NCBI GenBank assembly: GCA_963721065.1
Contig: CAVRHO010000005.1
Location: 124,001-188,000 of the forward strand
DNA from: CAWBLP01 sp963721065
GTDB taxonomy: Bacteria > Pseudomonadota > Alphaproteobacteria > Acetobacterales > Acetobacteraceae
Length of the DNA: 64,000 nt
Direction of reading: 5' to 3'
Part shown: positions 9,311 through 18,524 of the stretch, one piece after another
How the letters are laid out: each line of letters opens with the position of its first letter
How positions within the stretch are numbered: the stretch's first letter is position 1
Made by a program: the position numbers and the translations under genes
Notes under the pieces: generated by a model
Told to the model about the DNA's origin: nothing
The model's input: only the letters and a program-made list of their open reading frames with translations
Databases searched by the model: none

Positions 9311-10507
9311 TCAGGAACGCAGCTCGGCCAGACCCGCCACAAAACGCGCGCCCGCCGCGGCAATGCGTGCCACGGCATGCACATCGACCGAATGCGGCCA
9401 GCGATCCTGTGGCATATGAAACCATGGGTTGCTGCCGACCAGCGTCAGGTAGCGCCCCCCAGCCTTGTGTATGTCGCGCGTTTCCCCGCTCGGCACCAAC
9501 GTTTTCGGCGGCGTCAGGTCCGGCGTCTGTCGCGCCTCGGTCAGCGCCGCCAGGCCGGCTTCGCGCAGGGCGTCGTCATTGGACACCAGCGACAACTGAC
9601 CGCCCGCTGCTCCCAGGTTCGCGCCATAGTGCACCCACGTGGCACCACCCGGCGGCGGCCCGTCCCAGCCCGGATGTCGGGCCACGAAGTCATCCAGCCC
9701 CAGATGCCCCAACTCGTGCCCGCTATTCGCGGTGAACACCACGTCGCGCGCGGGAGACAGTGCCAGCACCGTGCGCAACGATTCCAGCCAGCACACCAAT
9801 CCACCACCACGCTCGGCGGTTGACTGCCACCATGAACTGCGCGGCGTCATCACCACCAGAGGTGGCCGGGACGCATCGCGTCCCGCCCGCCGCACGACAA
9901 CGTTCGGCGCTTGCGCCCGCGTGCGCTGGCTGATGGAAACCAGTTTCGCAGACGCGCCGCGCTCCACCGCCGCGCGAAGGATATCGCCCGCGTCACTGGC
10001 TACGTGGATAGCCGGCGCGCCGTAGGGCGTGCGGAACTGCTCCGCGTTCAACAGCGCAAGACCGGGCAGGTCCCCCCTGGTGACGATCACCAGCGCCGCA
10101 TGTGCGGAACTTTGGCGCAACGCGCGATAGTCGCCGGAATAGACGGACCGCGGCGACAATTCCGCAACCGCGATGGCTGCCTGCGATCCCACGGCGCCGA
10201 CCGTGCCGGACACCCCGGCCGGATTGGTGCTCGGGGCATCGAACACCGGAACCGCGTCGATCCGCTGCCCGTCGATTTCCAGATACGTCTCCACCGGGTC
10301 CAGCCGGTCGAAGGCAAAAGTCTCGATCGCCGCTTGAGCGCCCAGCGCCGTGGCTTCCCGTGCGAGCCATTCGGCGCCGGCGATATCACCGTCGGTGCCG
10401 GTACGGTGCGTACCCTGCGAATCCCACGCCTGCAGCCACGCGCCCGCACGATCGACCGCCTGCGCGAAGGCAGTGTCGGTCAGCCCGCCGGGGCGCGCGG
10501 GTGCCAT
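9311..10507 (-). CDS. M28-like zinc peptidase family protein
   Basis: The 398-residue product resembles M28 aminopeptidase-type proteins. There is an N-terminal region with THRTGTDGDIAGAEWLAREATALG (typical of this family's access domain), a protease-associated-like middle, and a catalytic domain with MTPRSSWWQSTAERGGGLVCWLE and FTANSGHELGHLGLDDF. The usual metal ligands are not all in canonical spacing (no obvious HxD before the Glu), so activity is uncertain. No signal peptide was seen. Its ATG overlaps the stop of the ThDP-enzyme gene (TGATG), so the two are translationally coupled. Confidence 0.7.
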   Translation of the reverse strand: MAPARPGGLTDTAFAQAVDRAGAWLQAWDSQGTHRTGTDGDIAGAEWLAREATALGAQAAIETFAFDRLDPVETYLEIDGQRIDAVPVFDAPSTNPAGVSGTVGAVGSQAAIAVAELSPRSVYSGDYRALRQSSAHAALVIVTRGDLPGLALLNAEQFRTPYGAPAIHVASDAGDILRAAVERGASAKLVSISQRTRAQAPNVVVRRAGRDASRPPLVVMTPRSSWWQSTAERGGGLVCWLESLRTVLALSPARDVVFTANSGHELGHLGLDDFVARHPGWDGPPPGGATWVHYGANLGAAGGQLSLVSNDDALREAGLAALTEARQTPDLTPPKTLVPSGETRDIHKAGGRYLTLVGSNPWFHMPQDRWPHSVDVHAVARIAAAGARFVAGLAELRS

Positions 10508-12144
10508 CAGCGGCGCACCAGCGGCGCCGGGATACTTTCGATCATCACGTTGATGCAGGCCGGCTTACCGCTGGCGATCGCGCGCTCGATGGCGCCGGAC
10601 ATCTGGTCGGCGCGCTCCACCAGTTCGCCGTGGCCGCCCAGCGCTTCCACGACGCGGTCGTAGCGCGTCGGCAGCAGTTCGCAGCCATGCGTGCGGTCCT
10701 TGCCATAGTCACGGACCTGCAGGTTGTGCTCCGCGTTCCAGCGCGCATCGGTGCCCACCACCGCGATCAACGGCAGGTTACGCCGCACGGCGGTTTCGAA
10801 CTCCGCCATGTGGAAGCCGAACGTGCCGTCGCCCAGTACCGCGAAGACCGGCGCCTTTGGTTCCACCATGCAGGCGGCGTTGGCCATCGGCAGCGAGCTG
10901 CCGATCGAGCCGCCCACGCCATTGATCATGCGGCGCGGCACCACGGGCAACACGCTTTGTCCCCACTGGGCGAATTCGCCGCCGTCGCAGATCAGCACCG
11001 TGTCGGGGTTGCGCTCCACATACGGCTTCAGCGCGCGGAACACCTCGACGGCGTGCAGCTTGCCCGGCGTTTGCGATGCGAGCGTTGCCCAGGACTCCGG
11101 GCGGTCGGTGAAGCAGGCGCGCGCGTCCGCCAGCCACGCAGACTCGGGTGCGCCGCCACGGGCGCGGCGCAGCAGGGTCTCGCCGGCCGGGCGGGTATCG
11201 GCAACGCAGGCGAAGGCGATCTGGTCGCCGCGCTCGCGCACCGCACGCTCCACGATCGCGCCTTCCGGATCGATCACCACGAAGCGGCACGCCGGATCGA
11301 CTCCTGGCGCGACACCAAACTTCATGGTGAAATCGAGGGCTTTGCCAAGCAGGATGATCAGGTCGGCACGCTTTGCGACGTCGGCGAAGGCGCCCAGCGT
11401 GGCGTCGTTGAAGCCGCGCGGGCTTTCCATGATGCAGGTGGGCACCTGCAGCGCGCTCTCCAGCCGAGCCAGCATGGCACGCCCGGTGGGGTTGGCGAGT
11501 TGCGGGCCGGCGATCAGCAATGGCCGGCTGGCGCCTGCGAGCAGGCCCAGCACCGCGTCGGCCGCCGCGTCGGCCAGTGGAACCGGCGTGGGGGCGAACG
11601 CCGCGGCTTCGGGCCAGCGGATGGCGTTGGCGGCAACCTGCGCATCCAGCACGTCGGACGGCAGGCTGAGATGCACCGGGCCGGGCCGGCCGGACTTGGC
11701 GATACGCAGCGCCTTGGCTATGTCCTCGCCCAGCGCTTCCGGATCGGTTGCCATCCACGACGCCTTGCTGACCGGCGCGGCCATTTCCGCCTGGCGCAGC
11801 TCCTGGAAGCCGCCGCGGCCGAGCTGATCGGTTTCCGTGTGGCCGGACAGCAGGACCAGCGGGGTTTCCTGGGCCAGCGCGGTGAACAGCGCGGACACCG
11901 CATTCGCGTGGCCGGGGCCGCCGGTGACCATGGCAATGCCCGGCTCCCCGGTCAGGCGACCATAGGCGTCTGCCATGTGGACGGCCGCTGCCTCATGTCG
12001 CGTGTGCACCAGGTCGAGTTTGGTCTCCAGCGCCGCGTCGAACAACGACATGATGTGGTTGCCGGACAGGGTGAAGATGCGCTGGTAGCCGGCGCGTTCC
12101 AGCGTGCGCATCACGATGTCGGCGCCGCGAAGGGATTGGCTCAT
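10507..12144 (-). CDS. Thiamine-diphosphate-dependent enzyme, acetolactate-synthase-like
   Basis: The 545-residue product has the three-domain ThDP fold. The N-terminal PYR domain carries the activating glutamate at residue 51 in VHTRHEAAAVHMADAYGR. The central domain holds LLIAGPQLANP. The C-terminal PP domain has GDGTFGFHMAEFETA followed by the WNAEHN segment, the Mg-ThDP motif. Related enzymes include acetolactate synthase, oxalyl-CoA decarboxylase and benzaldehyde lyase; no regulatory ilvN-type subunit lies nearby, so a catabolic lyase/ligase role is more likely than valine synthesis. It is coupled by TGATG to the peptidase gene and 18 bp downstream of the PRISE-like gene. Confidence 0.85.
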   Translation of the reverse strand: MSQSLRGADIVMRTLERAGYQRIFTLSGNHIMSLFDAALETKLDLVHTRHEAAAVHMADAYGRLTGEPGIAMVTGGPGHANAVSALFTALAQETPLVLLSGHTETDQLGRGGFQELRQAEMAAPVSKASWMATDPEALGEDIAKALRIAKSGRPGPVHLSLPSDVLDAQVAANAIRWPEAAAFAPTPVPLADAAADAVLGLLAGASRPLLIAGPQLANPTGRAMLARLESALQVPTCIMESPRGFNDATLGAFADVAKRADLIILLGKALDFTMKFGVAPGVDPACRFVVIDPEGAIVERAVRERGDQIAFACVADTRPAGETLLRRARGGAPESAWLADARACFTDRPESWATLASQTPGKLHAVEVFRALKPYVERNPDTVLICDGGEFAQWGQSVLPVVPRRMINGVGGSIGSSLPMANAACMVEPKAPVFAVLGDGTFGFHMAEFETAVRRNLPLIAVVGTDARWNAEHNLQVRDYGKDRTHGCELLPTRYDRVVEALGGHGELVERADQMSGAIERAIASGKPACINVMIESIPAPLVRR

Positions 12145-12162
12145 GCGGACGTTTCCGTTGCT

Positions 12163-13215
12163 TCAGGGCAGGATCTTCAGGTCACGGTAGGCGTTCAGGT
12201 GGTCGATGAACAGCGCGGCGGTATCGACATGCCCGGTGAAGCCCGCGGCCCGGGCGCGGTTCATGGAGGACACCACGTCCCAGTCGATGTTCCAGACGAA
12301 ATCACCATACGGCCACAGCGCCACGTCGGCGACGTCGGGATAGCGCAGATCGTGGCGTTCAGCGATGCGCCGCCACACCGGCCCCTTGTCGGCCATCCAG
12401 CGTTCCAGCCGCAGCGGCCGCACGATGCCGCAACGCAGGCCAAAATACTCGGCCAGGCGCGGCCACAGGCGCGACCAGCGGAACACGTCGCCGTTGGTGA
12501 TGTTGAACGCCTGGTCGGCCGCGCGCGGCTCGGTCATCGCCCAGCGGATGAAACGCGCCAGCAGCGCGGTGTCGGTGAGTTCGCTGAGCGCGGTGTAGGC
12601 ACCTGGCTTGCCGGGAAAATCGAACGGCGCGTTCAGCTCCTTGCAGATCGCGGCATAGGCGCCGACCACGGTGATCAGGTTGCGGGCACGGCCGGGCGCG
12701 ACGTCCACCAGGTATTGCGGGCGGCTCGCGGACCAGGTCCATGACTTGCCGCGGCGCCGTTCGGTAAGCAGGTCCTGCTGGTCGTAATAGAAATTGGGCG
12801 GCAGGTGACGCGGATCGTCCTCCTGTGTCGGCGTCAGCATCGGACCCAGGTGCAGGCCGTACCACTTGCCGCCTTCCAGCAGATGCGCGTGACGCAGCGA
12901 CGGCGTGTCCACCGCGTCCAGCAAATTCCGCAGCAAGGCGACGTTGGCGGGTACGTCTTCCACGCCGCCCTCGCCGAACGGGGCACGTGCGGAATACACG
13001 AAGTGCGTCACCGCGCCGGCTTGCTGCACGGCGGACCGGCAGGATTCCGGGTCGGTGAAGTCGGTGCGGATGTAGCGCACGCCGGGCGGCGGCGATGCCG
13101 GTGGATTGCGGCACAGGCCCACCACCTGCCATCCCGGCGTGGAGGCCAGCAATTCGGTCAGGCGTGAGGCGGCAGCGCCGGTGGCGCCGGCGATCAGGGC
13201 GATGTTGTCGGGCAC
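12163..13215 (-). CDS. NAD(P)-dependent SDR, PRISE-like (5-beta-reductase/iridoid synthase type)
   Basis: The 350-residue Rossmann protein has IALIAGATGAAASRL at the N-terminus and the LLEGGKWYGLHLG and PPNFYYDQQDLL segments. The last two are characteristic of PRISE enzymes, where the tyrosine replaces the classic YxxxK. These reduce enones at the beta carbon. The C-terminal half (QAFNITNGDVFRWSRLWPRLAEYFG) is family-like. It sits in a minus-strand run with an SDR, a CMD-like protein and a ThDP enzyme, consistent with a small catabolic module; substrate unknown. Confidence 0.8.
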   Translation of the reverse strand: MPDNIALIAGATGAAASRLTELLASTPGWQVVGLCRNPPASPPPGVRYIRTDFTDPESCRSAVQQAGAVTHFVYSARAPFGEGGVEDVPANVALLRNLLDAVDTPSLRHAHLLEGGKWYGLHLGPMLTPTQEDDPRHLPPNFYYDQQDLLTERRRGKSWTWSASRPQYLVDVAPGRARNLITVVGAYAAICKELNAPFDFPGKPGAYTALSELTDTALLARFIRWAMTEPRAADQAFNITNGDVFRWSRLWPRLAEYFGLRCGIVRPLRLERWMADKGPVWRRIAERHDLRYPDVADVALWPYGDFVWNIDWDVVSSMNRARAAGFTGHVDTAALFIDHLNAYRDLKILP

Positions 13216-13311
13216 GGGCGACTCTTGGGATCGGATGGTGCGGGATGGCGTCGTGGCGCGCAGTCAGGCGGACCGCGCGCCATCGACGGAGTCTGGCATG
13301 GGAGCGTCACA

Positions 13312-13343
13312 GGCGTGGATGGCCGGCCTTCGCCGGCCATGAC
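13312..13343. repeat. Single palindromic REP-like unit
   Basis: A 32-bp unit with GATGGCCGGCC-TTC-GCCGGCCATGAC forms a near-perfect hairpin. It matches the right arm of the composite at 4929-5076 and the right end of the copy at 19324-19413. It lies in the gap between the 3' end of the CMD-like gene (13401) and the start of the PRISE-like gene (13215), both on the minus strand. Confidence 0.7.
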
Positions 13344-13400
13344 GGTGGGTTGGTCCAGGCGTTCGTTATGCCACGTCGCTGCCTACAGCGGGTGAAGCGG

Positions 13401-13965
13401 TTACAGCGGCTTCAGCGGCGGCGATTCGCCGGGCGGCAGTTGCACCTGTGCGGTGTTCAGCACCATCGACACCAGGCTGTAGTAGCCGACCGCGCCCGAC
13501 CAGATCCATCACGCCGCGCTCGCCGAAACGGTCGATTGCCGGCTGGTAATTGGCGTCGGACACCACGCCGGTGGACAGCAGCTCGTTGGCGAAGTTGTAC
13601 ACGATGGTTTCATCCGCCGACATGCCGTCCGGCCGCCGACCTTCGGCGACCGCGTCGAGAATCGCCGGGTTCAGCCCGGCCTCGATCGCCAGCTTGCGAT
13701 GCGCGTAGAACTCGTACTGCGCGGTCCACTTGCGGCCCGCCATGCAGATCGCCAGCTCGTTCAGCGCCCGCGGGATGGAACTGCTGTAACGCACATAGGC
13801 GCCGACGCGCTGCACCAGGTCGCACAGCTCCGGGCTGCGCAGCAGTGCGTTGAACGGCCCGCGCAGGCCGGCGCCGCGCGGGCCGGACTGGATTGCGTCC
13901 ACCACCTTCTTCTGTTCGGCTGTCAGTTGTTCCGGCTTCAGTTCCGGAAAGCGTTGTGCGGGCAT
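13401..13965 (-). CDS. Carboxymuconolactone decarboxylase family protein, frameshifted near 3' end
   Basis: The start at 13965 gives MPAQRFPELKPEQLTAEQKKVVDAI, then LRGPFNALLRSPELCDLVQRVGAYVRYSS and AGRKWTAQYEFYAHRKLAIEAGL, the AhpD/CMD-type helical repeat. After GERGVMDLVG the frame loses homology. Removing one base of the CCC at 13495-13497 restores a family-like ending (AVGYYSLVSMVLNTAQ ... PPLKPL) that stops at 13401. The gene is then 187 residues, and its 565 bp are one more than a multiple of three. It is preceded by the SDR gene (25 bp gap). The role is probably a small-molecule decarboxylase or peroxidase-type CMD; not resolved. Confidence 0.8.
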
Positions 13966-13990
13966 AGGTCTGGTCTCCCCCTCTAGGACG

Positions 13991-14797
13991 TTACGGCATG
14001 AAGGCGGTGATGCCGCCATCCACGATGATCTCGGTACCGGTGATGTATCGCGCCTCGTCGGACGCCAGGAACAGAACGGCATGCGCCACGTCCCACGCGT
14101 CGCCCATGTGCCCCATGGGCACCACGGCGTTGCGCGCCTCGATCAGCTTCTGCGCGTCGTTGCCGGCGACCGTCTTGGCCAGCCGGGTTTCCACCAGCGG
14201 CGTGTGCATCAGGCCCGGCACCACGGTGTTTACCCGGATGCCCTTCTTGGCATAGGCCCCGGCGGTGGAGCGCGAGAGCTGGATCACCCCGGCCTTGGAT
14301 GCGCTGTAGCCCACATGTACGCGGCCGGAATGGAAGTCGTTGCGCAGCCCGGCGACCGAGGCGATGTTCACGATCGCGCCCTTGCCCTGCTCCGCCATCA
14401 CCGGCAGCGCGTATTTGCAGCCCAGGAAGGCGGTCTTCAGGTTGAAGTCGATCTGCCGGTCCCAGACCTCCTCGGTCATCGACACCGGATCGCCGGGGGC
14501 GGACCCGCCGACATTGTTCACCAGAATGTCGATGCGCCGGAAGCGGTTGATGCAGGCCTGCACCATTTCCGCGACGTCGGCGGCCACCATCATGTCGCAG
14601 CAGTGCACGGCGCAGGTGTTGCCTTCGCCCTCGATGATGCCGCGCGTCTCCTGCACCGCGGCTTCGTTGATATCCACCAGGAACACCGAAGCGCCCTGCC
14701 TCGCCAGCAGCGTGGCCGTGGCCTTGCCGTTGCCCCAGCCGGGTCCCACCGACCCGGCGCCGGTGACGATCGCCACCTTGCCAGCCATGCTCAGCAT
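13991..14797 (-). CDS. SDR family oxidoreductase (classical)
   Basis: The 268-residue classical short-chain dehydrogenase has KVAIVTGAGSVGPGWGNGKA (cofactor loop, with an inserted WGNG), the NNVGG motif, NIASVAGL with the catalytic serine, and YSASKAGV holding the Tyr/Lys pair. The C-terminus DEARYITGTEIIVDGG is standard. The extended cofactor loop resembles cyclohexanol/2-hydroxycyclohexane-type SDRs, but that is only a resemblance. Two in-frame ATGs (14797, 14788) are possible starts. It heads the minus-strand run ending with the peptidase at 9311. Confidence 0.85.
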   Translation of the reverse strand: MLSMAGKVAIVTGAGSVGPGWGNGKATATLLARQGASVFLVDINEAAVQETRGIIEGEGNTCAVHCCDMMVAADVAEMVQACINRFRRIDILVNNVGGSAPGDPVSMTEEVWDRQIDFNLKTAFLGCKYALPVMAEQGKGAIVNIASVAGLRNDFHSGRVHVGYSASKAGVIQLSRSTAGAYAKKGIRVNTVVPGLMHTPLVETRLAKTVAGNDAQKLIEARNAVVPMGHMGDAWDVAHAVLFLASDEARYITGTEIIVDGGITAFMP

Positions 14798-14871
14798 GCG
14801 CGCTTTTCCTCCGCTCGTCTCTGCGGCGGCAGCTTAGGACGCGGCGGGGGAAGCGAGAAGAGCGGGGCCGG

Positions 14872-16332
14872 CTATTCCGCCGCGGCCAGACGCCGCTTCG
14901 GCAGGCGGGCGGCATGGCCGCTGAGTTCGGCACCGGCCGTGGCATCCAGCCGCGTCGCCAGCAGCGGCGCGAACAGGGCCACGCTGGACACGAACAGGAC
15001 AGCCACCGAGAAATCCGACAGCTCCGCGTGCAGGTGATGCGCCATCGCCATCGATCCGGCCAGCACGGCCGCCGAGATCGCGATACCCATCGTCAGGGAC
15101 ATCTGCTGGAACGTGGTGTAGAAGCTGGTCGCGGCACTCATCTCCGGGCGCGGCACGTCGCCATACGCGATGGTGTTGTACGCCATGAACTGCAGCGACT
15201 GGAGAAATCCGTTGGCCAGCAGCACGGCGTAGATCGCCGCCAGCGGCCAGTACGGGCGAAACCCGGCAATGGAGGCCAGCAGCAGCGTGGCCAGCAGCCC
15301 GACCCAGGTCAGCACCGTGCGGAATCCCAGCCGCCGCAGGAACCACGGCGCCGCGAAGCGCATCGCCAGCGAGCCGATCGACCCCACGAAGGTGATGGCG
15401 CCGCTGCGCACGGCCGACATGCCGAAGCCAAGCTGGAACATCATCGGCAGCAGGAACGGCATCGCGCCCACCGCGATGCGCGACAACGTCCCGCACAGCA
15501 CCGACATGCGGAAGGTGGGAATGCGCAGCAGCCGGAAGTCCAGCATCGGCCTGGGGTGACGCCTGGCATGCAGCGCGTACAACCCGGCGGATATCGCGCC
15601 GGCCGCAACCAGGCCGAAGGTGAGGACGCGCGAGCCGACACCGCGGCTGGCCATCTCGATGCCGAACATCAGGCAGGCCAGGGCGCCGCCCGCCAGGATC
15701 AGGCCCCGCAGGTCGAACTTGCTGCGGGTTTCCTCGCGCATTTCCTCGATGTAGCGGGTGACCAGGATCATGCCGGCCAGGCCGATCGGCACGTTGATGT
15801 AGAAGATCCAATGCCAGGACAGGTACGTGACCAGGAACCCGCCCACCGGCGGCCCGACGATCGGCCCGATGGTTGCCGGGATCATCAGCCACGCCATCGC
15901 CCTGACCAGCTCGGCCTTGGACACCGCGCGCAGCAGAACCAGCCGCCCAACGGGCGACATCATCGCCCCGCCGGCGCCCTGCAGCATGCGCGCGGCCACC
16001 AGGAACGGCAGGTTGGGTGCCTGGGCGCAGGCGATGGAGCCCAGCGTGAACAGCCCGATCGCGGCCCGGAACACGGTGCGGGAGCCGAAGCGGTCGGCGA
16101 TCCGGCCGCTGGCCGGGATGAACATCGCCAGCGTGAGCAGGTAGGCGGTCAGCGCCACATTCATATGCAACGGCGCGACGTGGAAGTTTTCCGCCATGGT
16201 CGGCAAAGCGGTGGCCAGCACGGTGCCGTCCAGTTGCTCCATGAACATCGCGCTGGCCACGATCAGCGAAACCATGCGCGCGCTGGGCCGCATGGGATCG
16301 GGGCCGGCCGGAGCGCTGGCTGAAGCGGACAT
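14872..16332 (-). CDS. DHA2-family 14-TM drug:H+ antiporter (MFS)
   Basis: The 486-residue membrane protein has repeated hydrophobic segments and the DHA2 signature region: ASAMFMEQLDGTVLATALPTM in TM1, ADRFGSRTVFRAAIG in loop 2-3, and GGAMMSPVGRLVLLRAVSK followed by GPIVGPPVGGFL (motif C of antiporters). It is EmrB/QacA-like and should export hydrophobic compounds from the inner membrane. No EmrA-type adaptor lies beside it. The ATG at 16332 (MSASASAPAGPD) is preferred over 16383, whose extra 17 residues are unlike the family; the ribosome site is weak. Confidence 0.85.
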   Translation of the reverse strand: MSASASAPAGPDPMRPSARMVSLIVASAMFMEQLDGTVLATALPTMAENFHVAPLHMNVALTAYLLTLAMFIPASGRIADRFGSRTVFRAAIGLFTLGSIACAQAPNLPFLVAARMLQGAGGAMMSPVGRLVLLRAVSKAELVRAMAWLMIPATIGPIVGPPVGGFLVTYLSWHWIFYINVPIGLAGMILVTRYIEEMREETRSKFDLRGLILAGGALACLMFGIEMASRGVGSRVLTFGLVAAGAISAGLYALHARRHPRPMLDFRLLRIPTFRMSVLCGTLSRIAVGAMPFLLPMMFQLGFGMSAVRSGAITFVGSIGSLAMRFAAPWFLRRLGFRTVLTWVGLLATLLLASIAGFRPYWPLAAIYAVLLANGFLQSLQFMAYNTIAYGDVPRPEMSAATSFYTTFQQMSLTMGIAISAAVLAGSMAMAHHLHAELSDFSVAVLFVSSVALFAPLLATRLDATAGAELSGHAARLPKRRLAAAE

Positions 16333-16435
16333 TGCAGCGCAGCATAAACCCGGCCACGCAGGGCGCCAGAGCGCCCGATGCATGGCCGGGTCGAGTTACA
16401 CGCGCTTCATGTCCCGGGCGAGGCCCGGCCGGCGG

Positions 16436-16957
16436 TCAGACGCCCTGCACCTCCAGCGCCCCTGCGTCACGCAGGATGCCTTCGGCTTCGGAAAGCTTGG
16501 CCGCATCCAGGACCCGCACCGACAGCAGCAACTGGCCGCCCGCCGCCTTGGCGTCGCGATCCTGCTGCTCCTCGTCGTCCGCATGCTTGGTCACGGCGAA
16601 CGTCGCGCCGCCCGCCAGCGCCCCGGCGCCCAGCGCCGCCGCGAAAGCGGGCGCCGCCGCACCGCCGGTGCCGACGGTAATGCCCGCTGCCGCCAGCGCC
16701 GCCACCGAGGCGACGCCGCTGGTGTGCAACGTCCGGGCGGCCTGCGCATCCGCCTCATCATCCGGCGGCTTGGCACCGGATTCCGGTGTGGACCGCTCGA
16801 CCGGCGGGTCTGCTTCCGGCAGGCTGAGATCCGCCCGGGCGAACCCGGCCATCTCCAGCCGCTCCATCGCGTCCGTCATCTTATCCGAGCTGTCGAACCT
16901 GCCGCGGATTTCATGCAGTTCACCGAATGTCGGGCCGGTGTTCGGATTATCCGACAT
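16436..16957 (-). CDS. Hypothetical stress-type protein with glycine/alanine-rich membrane-like centre
   Basis: The 173-residue protein starts MSDNPNTGPTFGELHEIRGRFDSSDKM after an AGGGAG ribosome site. The N-terminal third (residues 12-50) and the last 40 residues (LLLSVRVLDAAKLSEAEGILRDAGA) look like paired ferredoxin-like halves as in general-stress/DUF1269-type proteins. The middle (about 80-130) is a glycine/alanine-rich hydrophobic stretch that could be a membrane hairpin. It neighbours DUF892 and KGG-repeat genes, so a stress-protection role is plausible. I do not recognise a named family with certainty. Confidence 0.65.
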   Translation of the reverse strand: MSDNPNTGPTFGELHEIRGRFDSSDKMTDAMERLEMAGFARADLSLPEADPPVERSTPESGAKPPDDEADAQAARTLHTSGVASVAALAAAGITVGTGGAAAPAFAAALGAGALAGGATFAVTKHADDEEQQDRDAKAAGGQLLLSVRVLDAAKLSEAEGILRDAGALEVQGV

Positions 16958-17057
16958 CACACTCCCTCGCATTGCCTGTGAAAGCTGAAACGAATGGCGC
17001 GTGTCACAGTTGCGATCTGCTGCTGGATATTCATCCAGCCCGCCGGGCCTTCGGGCG

Positions 17058-17576
17058 CTACAGCTTCGCTTTCTCGCCCGCGGCGGATCGCTCGACGAAG
17101 CGCAGTGTCGTCGGGGCGATGTGCCGGTTGATCCACTGCGCCATCGCCTCCTCCTCCTTCAGCGAGGTTTCCAGCGCCAGCTTCGCCGGGGCGTGGCCGA
17201 CCCTCTCCGCCAGGGTCAGCAGTGTCTTGTAGGAGGCGATTTCGTAGTGCTCGAACGCGAAGTTGGCCATCGTGTTCTTGATGACCTCATCGCCCGCCGG
17301 TGTGTGGCCGATGGCCAGCATGTTGCCGACCAGCGACATAGCGGTGTCCTTCATGCCGGAGTGGCTGCTGCCCAGACCCGACAGCAGTTCCTCGATGCGC
17401 CGAGCCTGCTCGCGGCTTTCCTCGATGTGCTGGCGCATGCGGTCTTCCATTTCCGGATAGTTTTCCAGGCGCCCCACTTGCCGTTCCAACAGTTCGATCG
17501 CCTGGTTTTCCACGGCGTGCTGGTTGCGCAATCCGGTGAGGTAAACCTCACGGGCCCGCTCGGTCATTGCATTCAT
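17058..17576 (-). CDS. DUF892 (YciE/YciF-like) ferritin-like protein
   Basis: The 172-residue all-helical protein has the four-helix ferritin-like pattern: RAREVYLTGLRNQHAVENQAIELL, YPEMEDRMRQHIEESREQARRIEELL, NFAFEHYEIASYKTLLTLAERVG and TSLKEEEAMAQWINRHI. The spaced E/H residues in these helices match the putative metal ligands of the YciF family. The family is stress- and stationary-phase-associated; the biochemical role is unsettled. A strong AGGGAGAAGG site precedes the ATG. Confidence 0.85.
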   Translation of the reverse strand: MNAMTERAREVYLTGLRNQHAVENQAIELLERQVGRLENYPEMEDRMRQHIEESREQARRIEELLSGLGSSHSGMKDTAMSLVGNMLAIGHTPAGDEVIKNTMANFAFEHYEIASYKTLLTLAERVGHAPAKLALETSLKEEEAMAQWINRHIAPTTLRFVERSAAGEKAKL

Positions 17577-17678
17577 CGGCCTTCTCCCTTGAATTTGAGT
17601 GACCGGGAATGCATGCGAGCCCCTCGGGTTTGTGCCGCACCGGGATGCTCACCGGCAAATGGCAGCCGGAGCGGCCCG

Positions 17679-18095
17679 CTATTCCGGAATCGTGGGCGCC
17701 TGTCGGGGCGGATCGCGATTCTCGTCGCCCTGCGGACCTGGCGGCATGTCACCGAGTGACCCAGGCGGCAGTCCGTCCCGCTGTCCGGGAAGCTCTCCAT
17801 CGCGAACGCGCTGCTCCACGGGTTCGGGCGAGTCGCCCGAATGGCTGTGCTGCCCGCCGCGGCGGCCCGCCTCCACAGCCTTCTCCCGGTCCTGCGCGAA
17901 GTTGCCGGGATTGTGCCGGGCCCCGCCACCGCCGTGGCTGCGCTCGCCGCCTTTGCGGCCGGCTTCCACCGCGCGGGCGCGATCGTTGGCAAAATTGCCG
18001 GAACTGCGCTGGCCACCGACACGCCCGGCACGCGCAGCCTTCTCCCGGTCTGCCGCGAAATTCCCGCGATTGCGGGTTGGTTCCTGCTCTGACAT
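17679..18095 (-). CDS. KGG-repeat stress-induced protein
   Basis: The 138-residue hydrophilic protein has three clear copies of the pattern GNFAxDRxxAxxAGRxGG (about residues 10-28, 31-51 and 62-82). This is the stress-induced acidophilic/KGG repeat found in Con-10-like proteins. The C-terminal half is proline/glycine-rich and acidic without a fold signature. It is likely cytoplasmic and intrinsically disordered. The ATG at 18095 sits after a GGAGGGACC site; the longer reading from 18167 has no support. It groups with the DUF892 gene as a stress cluster. Confidence 0.85.
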   Translation of the reverse strand: MSEQEPTRNRGNFAADREKAARAGRVGGQRSSGNFANDRARAVEAGRKGGERSHGGGGARHNPGNFAQDREKAVEAGRRGGQHSHSGDSPEPVEQRVRDGELPGQRDGLPPGSLGDMPPGPQGDENRDPPRQAPTIPE

Positions 18096-18220
18096 GGGCC
18101 TGGTCCCTCCGTCCCACTTGCCCCCAACGGAGGCGGGTTCGCGGGGTTGCTTGACAGGCCGATTCAACCGGACCGGGCGGTGACGCGTTGAGATGTCGTG
18201 ACGAGTCGAAGGAGGCCGCT

Positions 18221-18460
18221 ATGTCCGATGTGCGTCCGGTAACTCAGGGCGAGCTGCATGCCAACATGCAGGAGGTGGAGCCCGGTTTGTTTCGTGCCGA
18301 GTATGTCGGTGAACTGAATCCGACAAATCCGGACCAGCGTGCGTTTCCGGATCTTCATGTCGGCACCGATCCGCGCGAGGTGAAAACCTGGGTGGAACAG
18401 ATGGCGCGCGGTCTCGGCTATGACCGGGTCATCTGGGATTCCCTGCCCAAAGGGATGTGA
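18221..18460 (+). CDS. Small hypothetical protein, 79 residues
   Basis: The ATG at 18221 follows a textbook GAAGGAGG ribosome site at 7 nt, supporting translation. The product (MSDVRPVTQGELHANMQEV...) is soluble and acidic, with no motif I recognise; the C-terminus (VKTWVEQMARGLGYDRVIWD) looks like an amphipathic helix. It is divergent from the KGG-repeat gene, with about 125 bp between the starts. No function is offered. Confidence 0.7.
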   Translation: MSDVRPVTQGELHANMQEVEPGLFRAEYVGELNPTNPDQRAFPDLHVGTDPREVKTWVEQMARGLGYDRVIWDSLPKGM

Positions 18461-18524
18461 TCGCAGCGCGCGCCGACGAGCCCGGTGTCACCCACGACCA
18501 GCACACGCCGGGCCGGGGCCTCGG

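Noticed and set aside
10102..12744. Plus-strand open frame of 880 codons
   Set aside because: Antisense to the peptidase, ThDP enzyme and PRISE-like genes, which have clear motifs; the frame is a codon-bias shadow.
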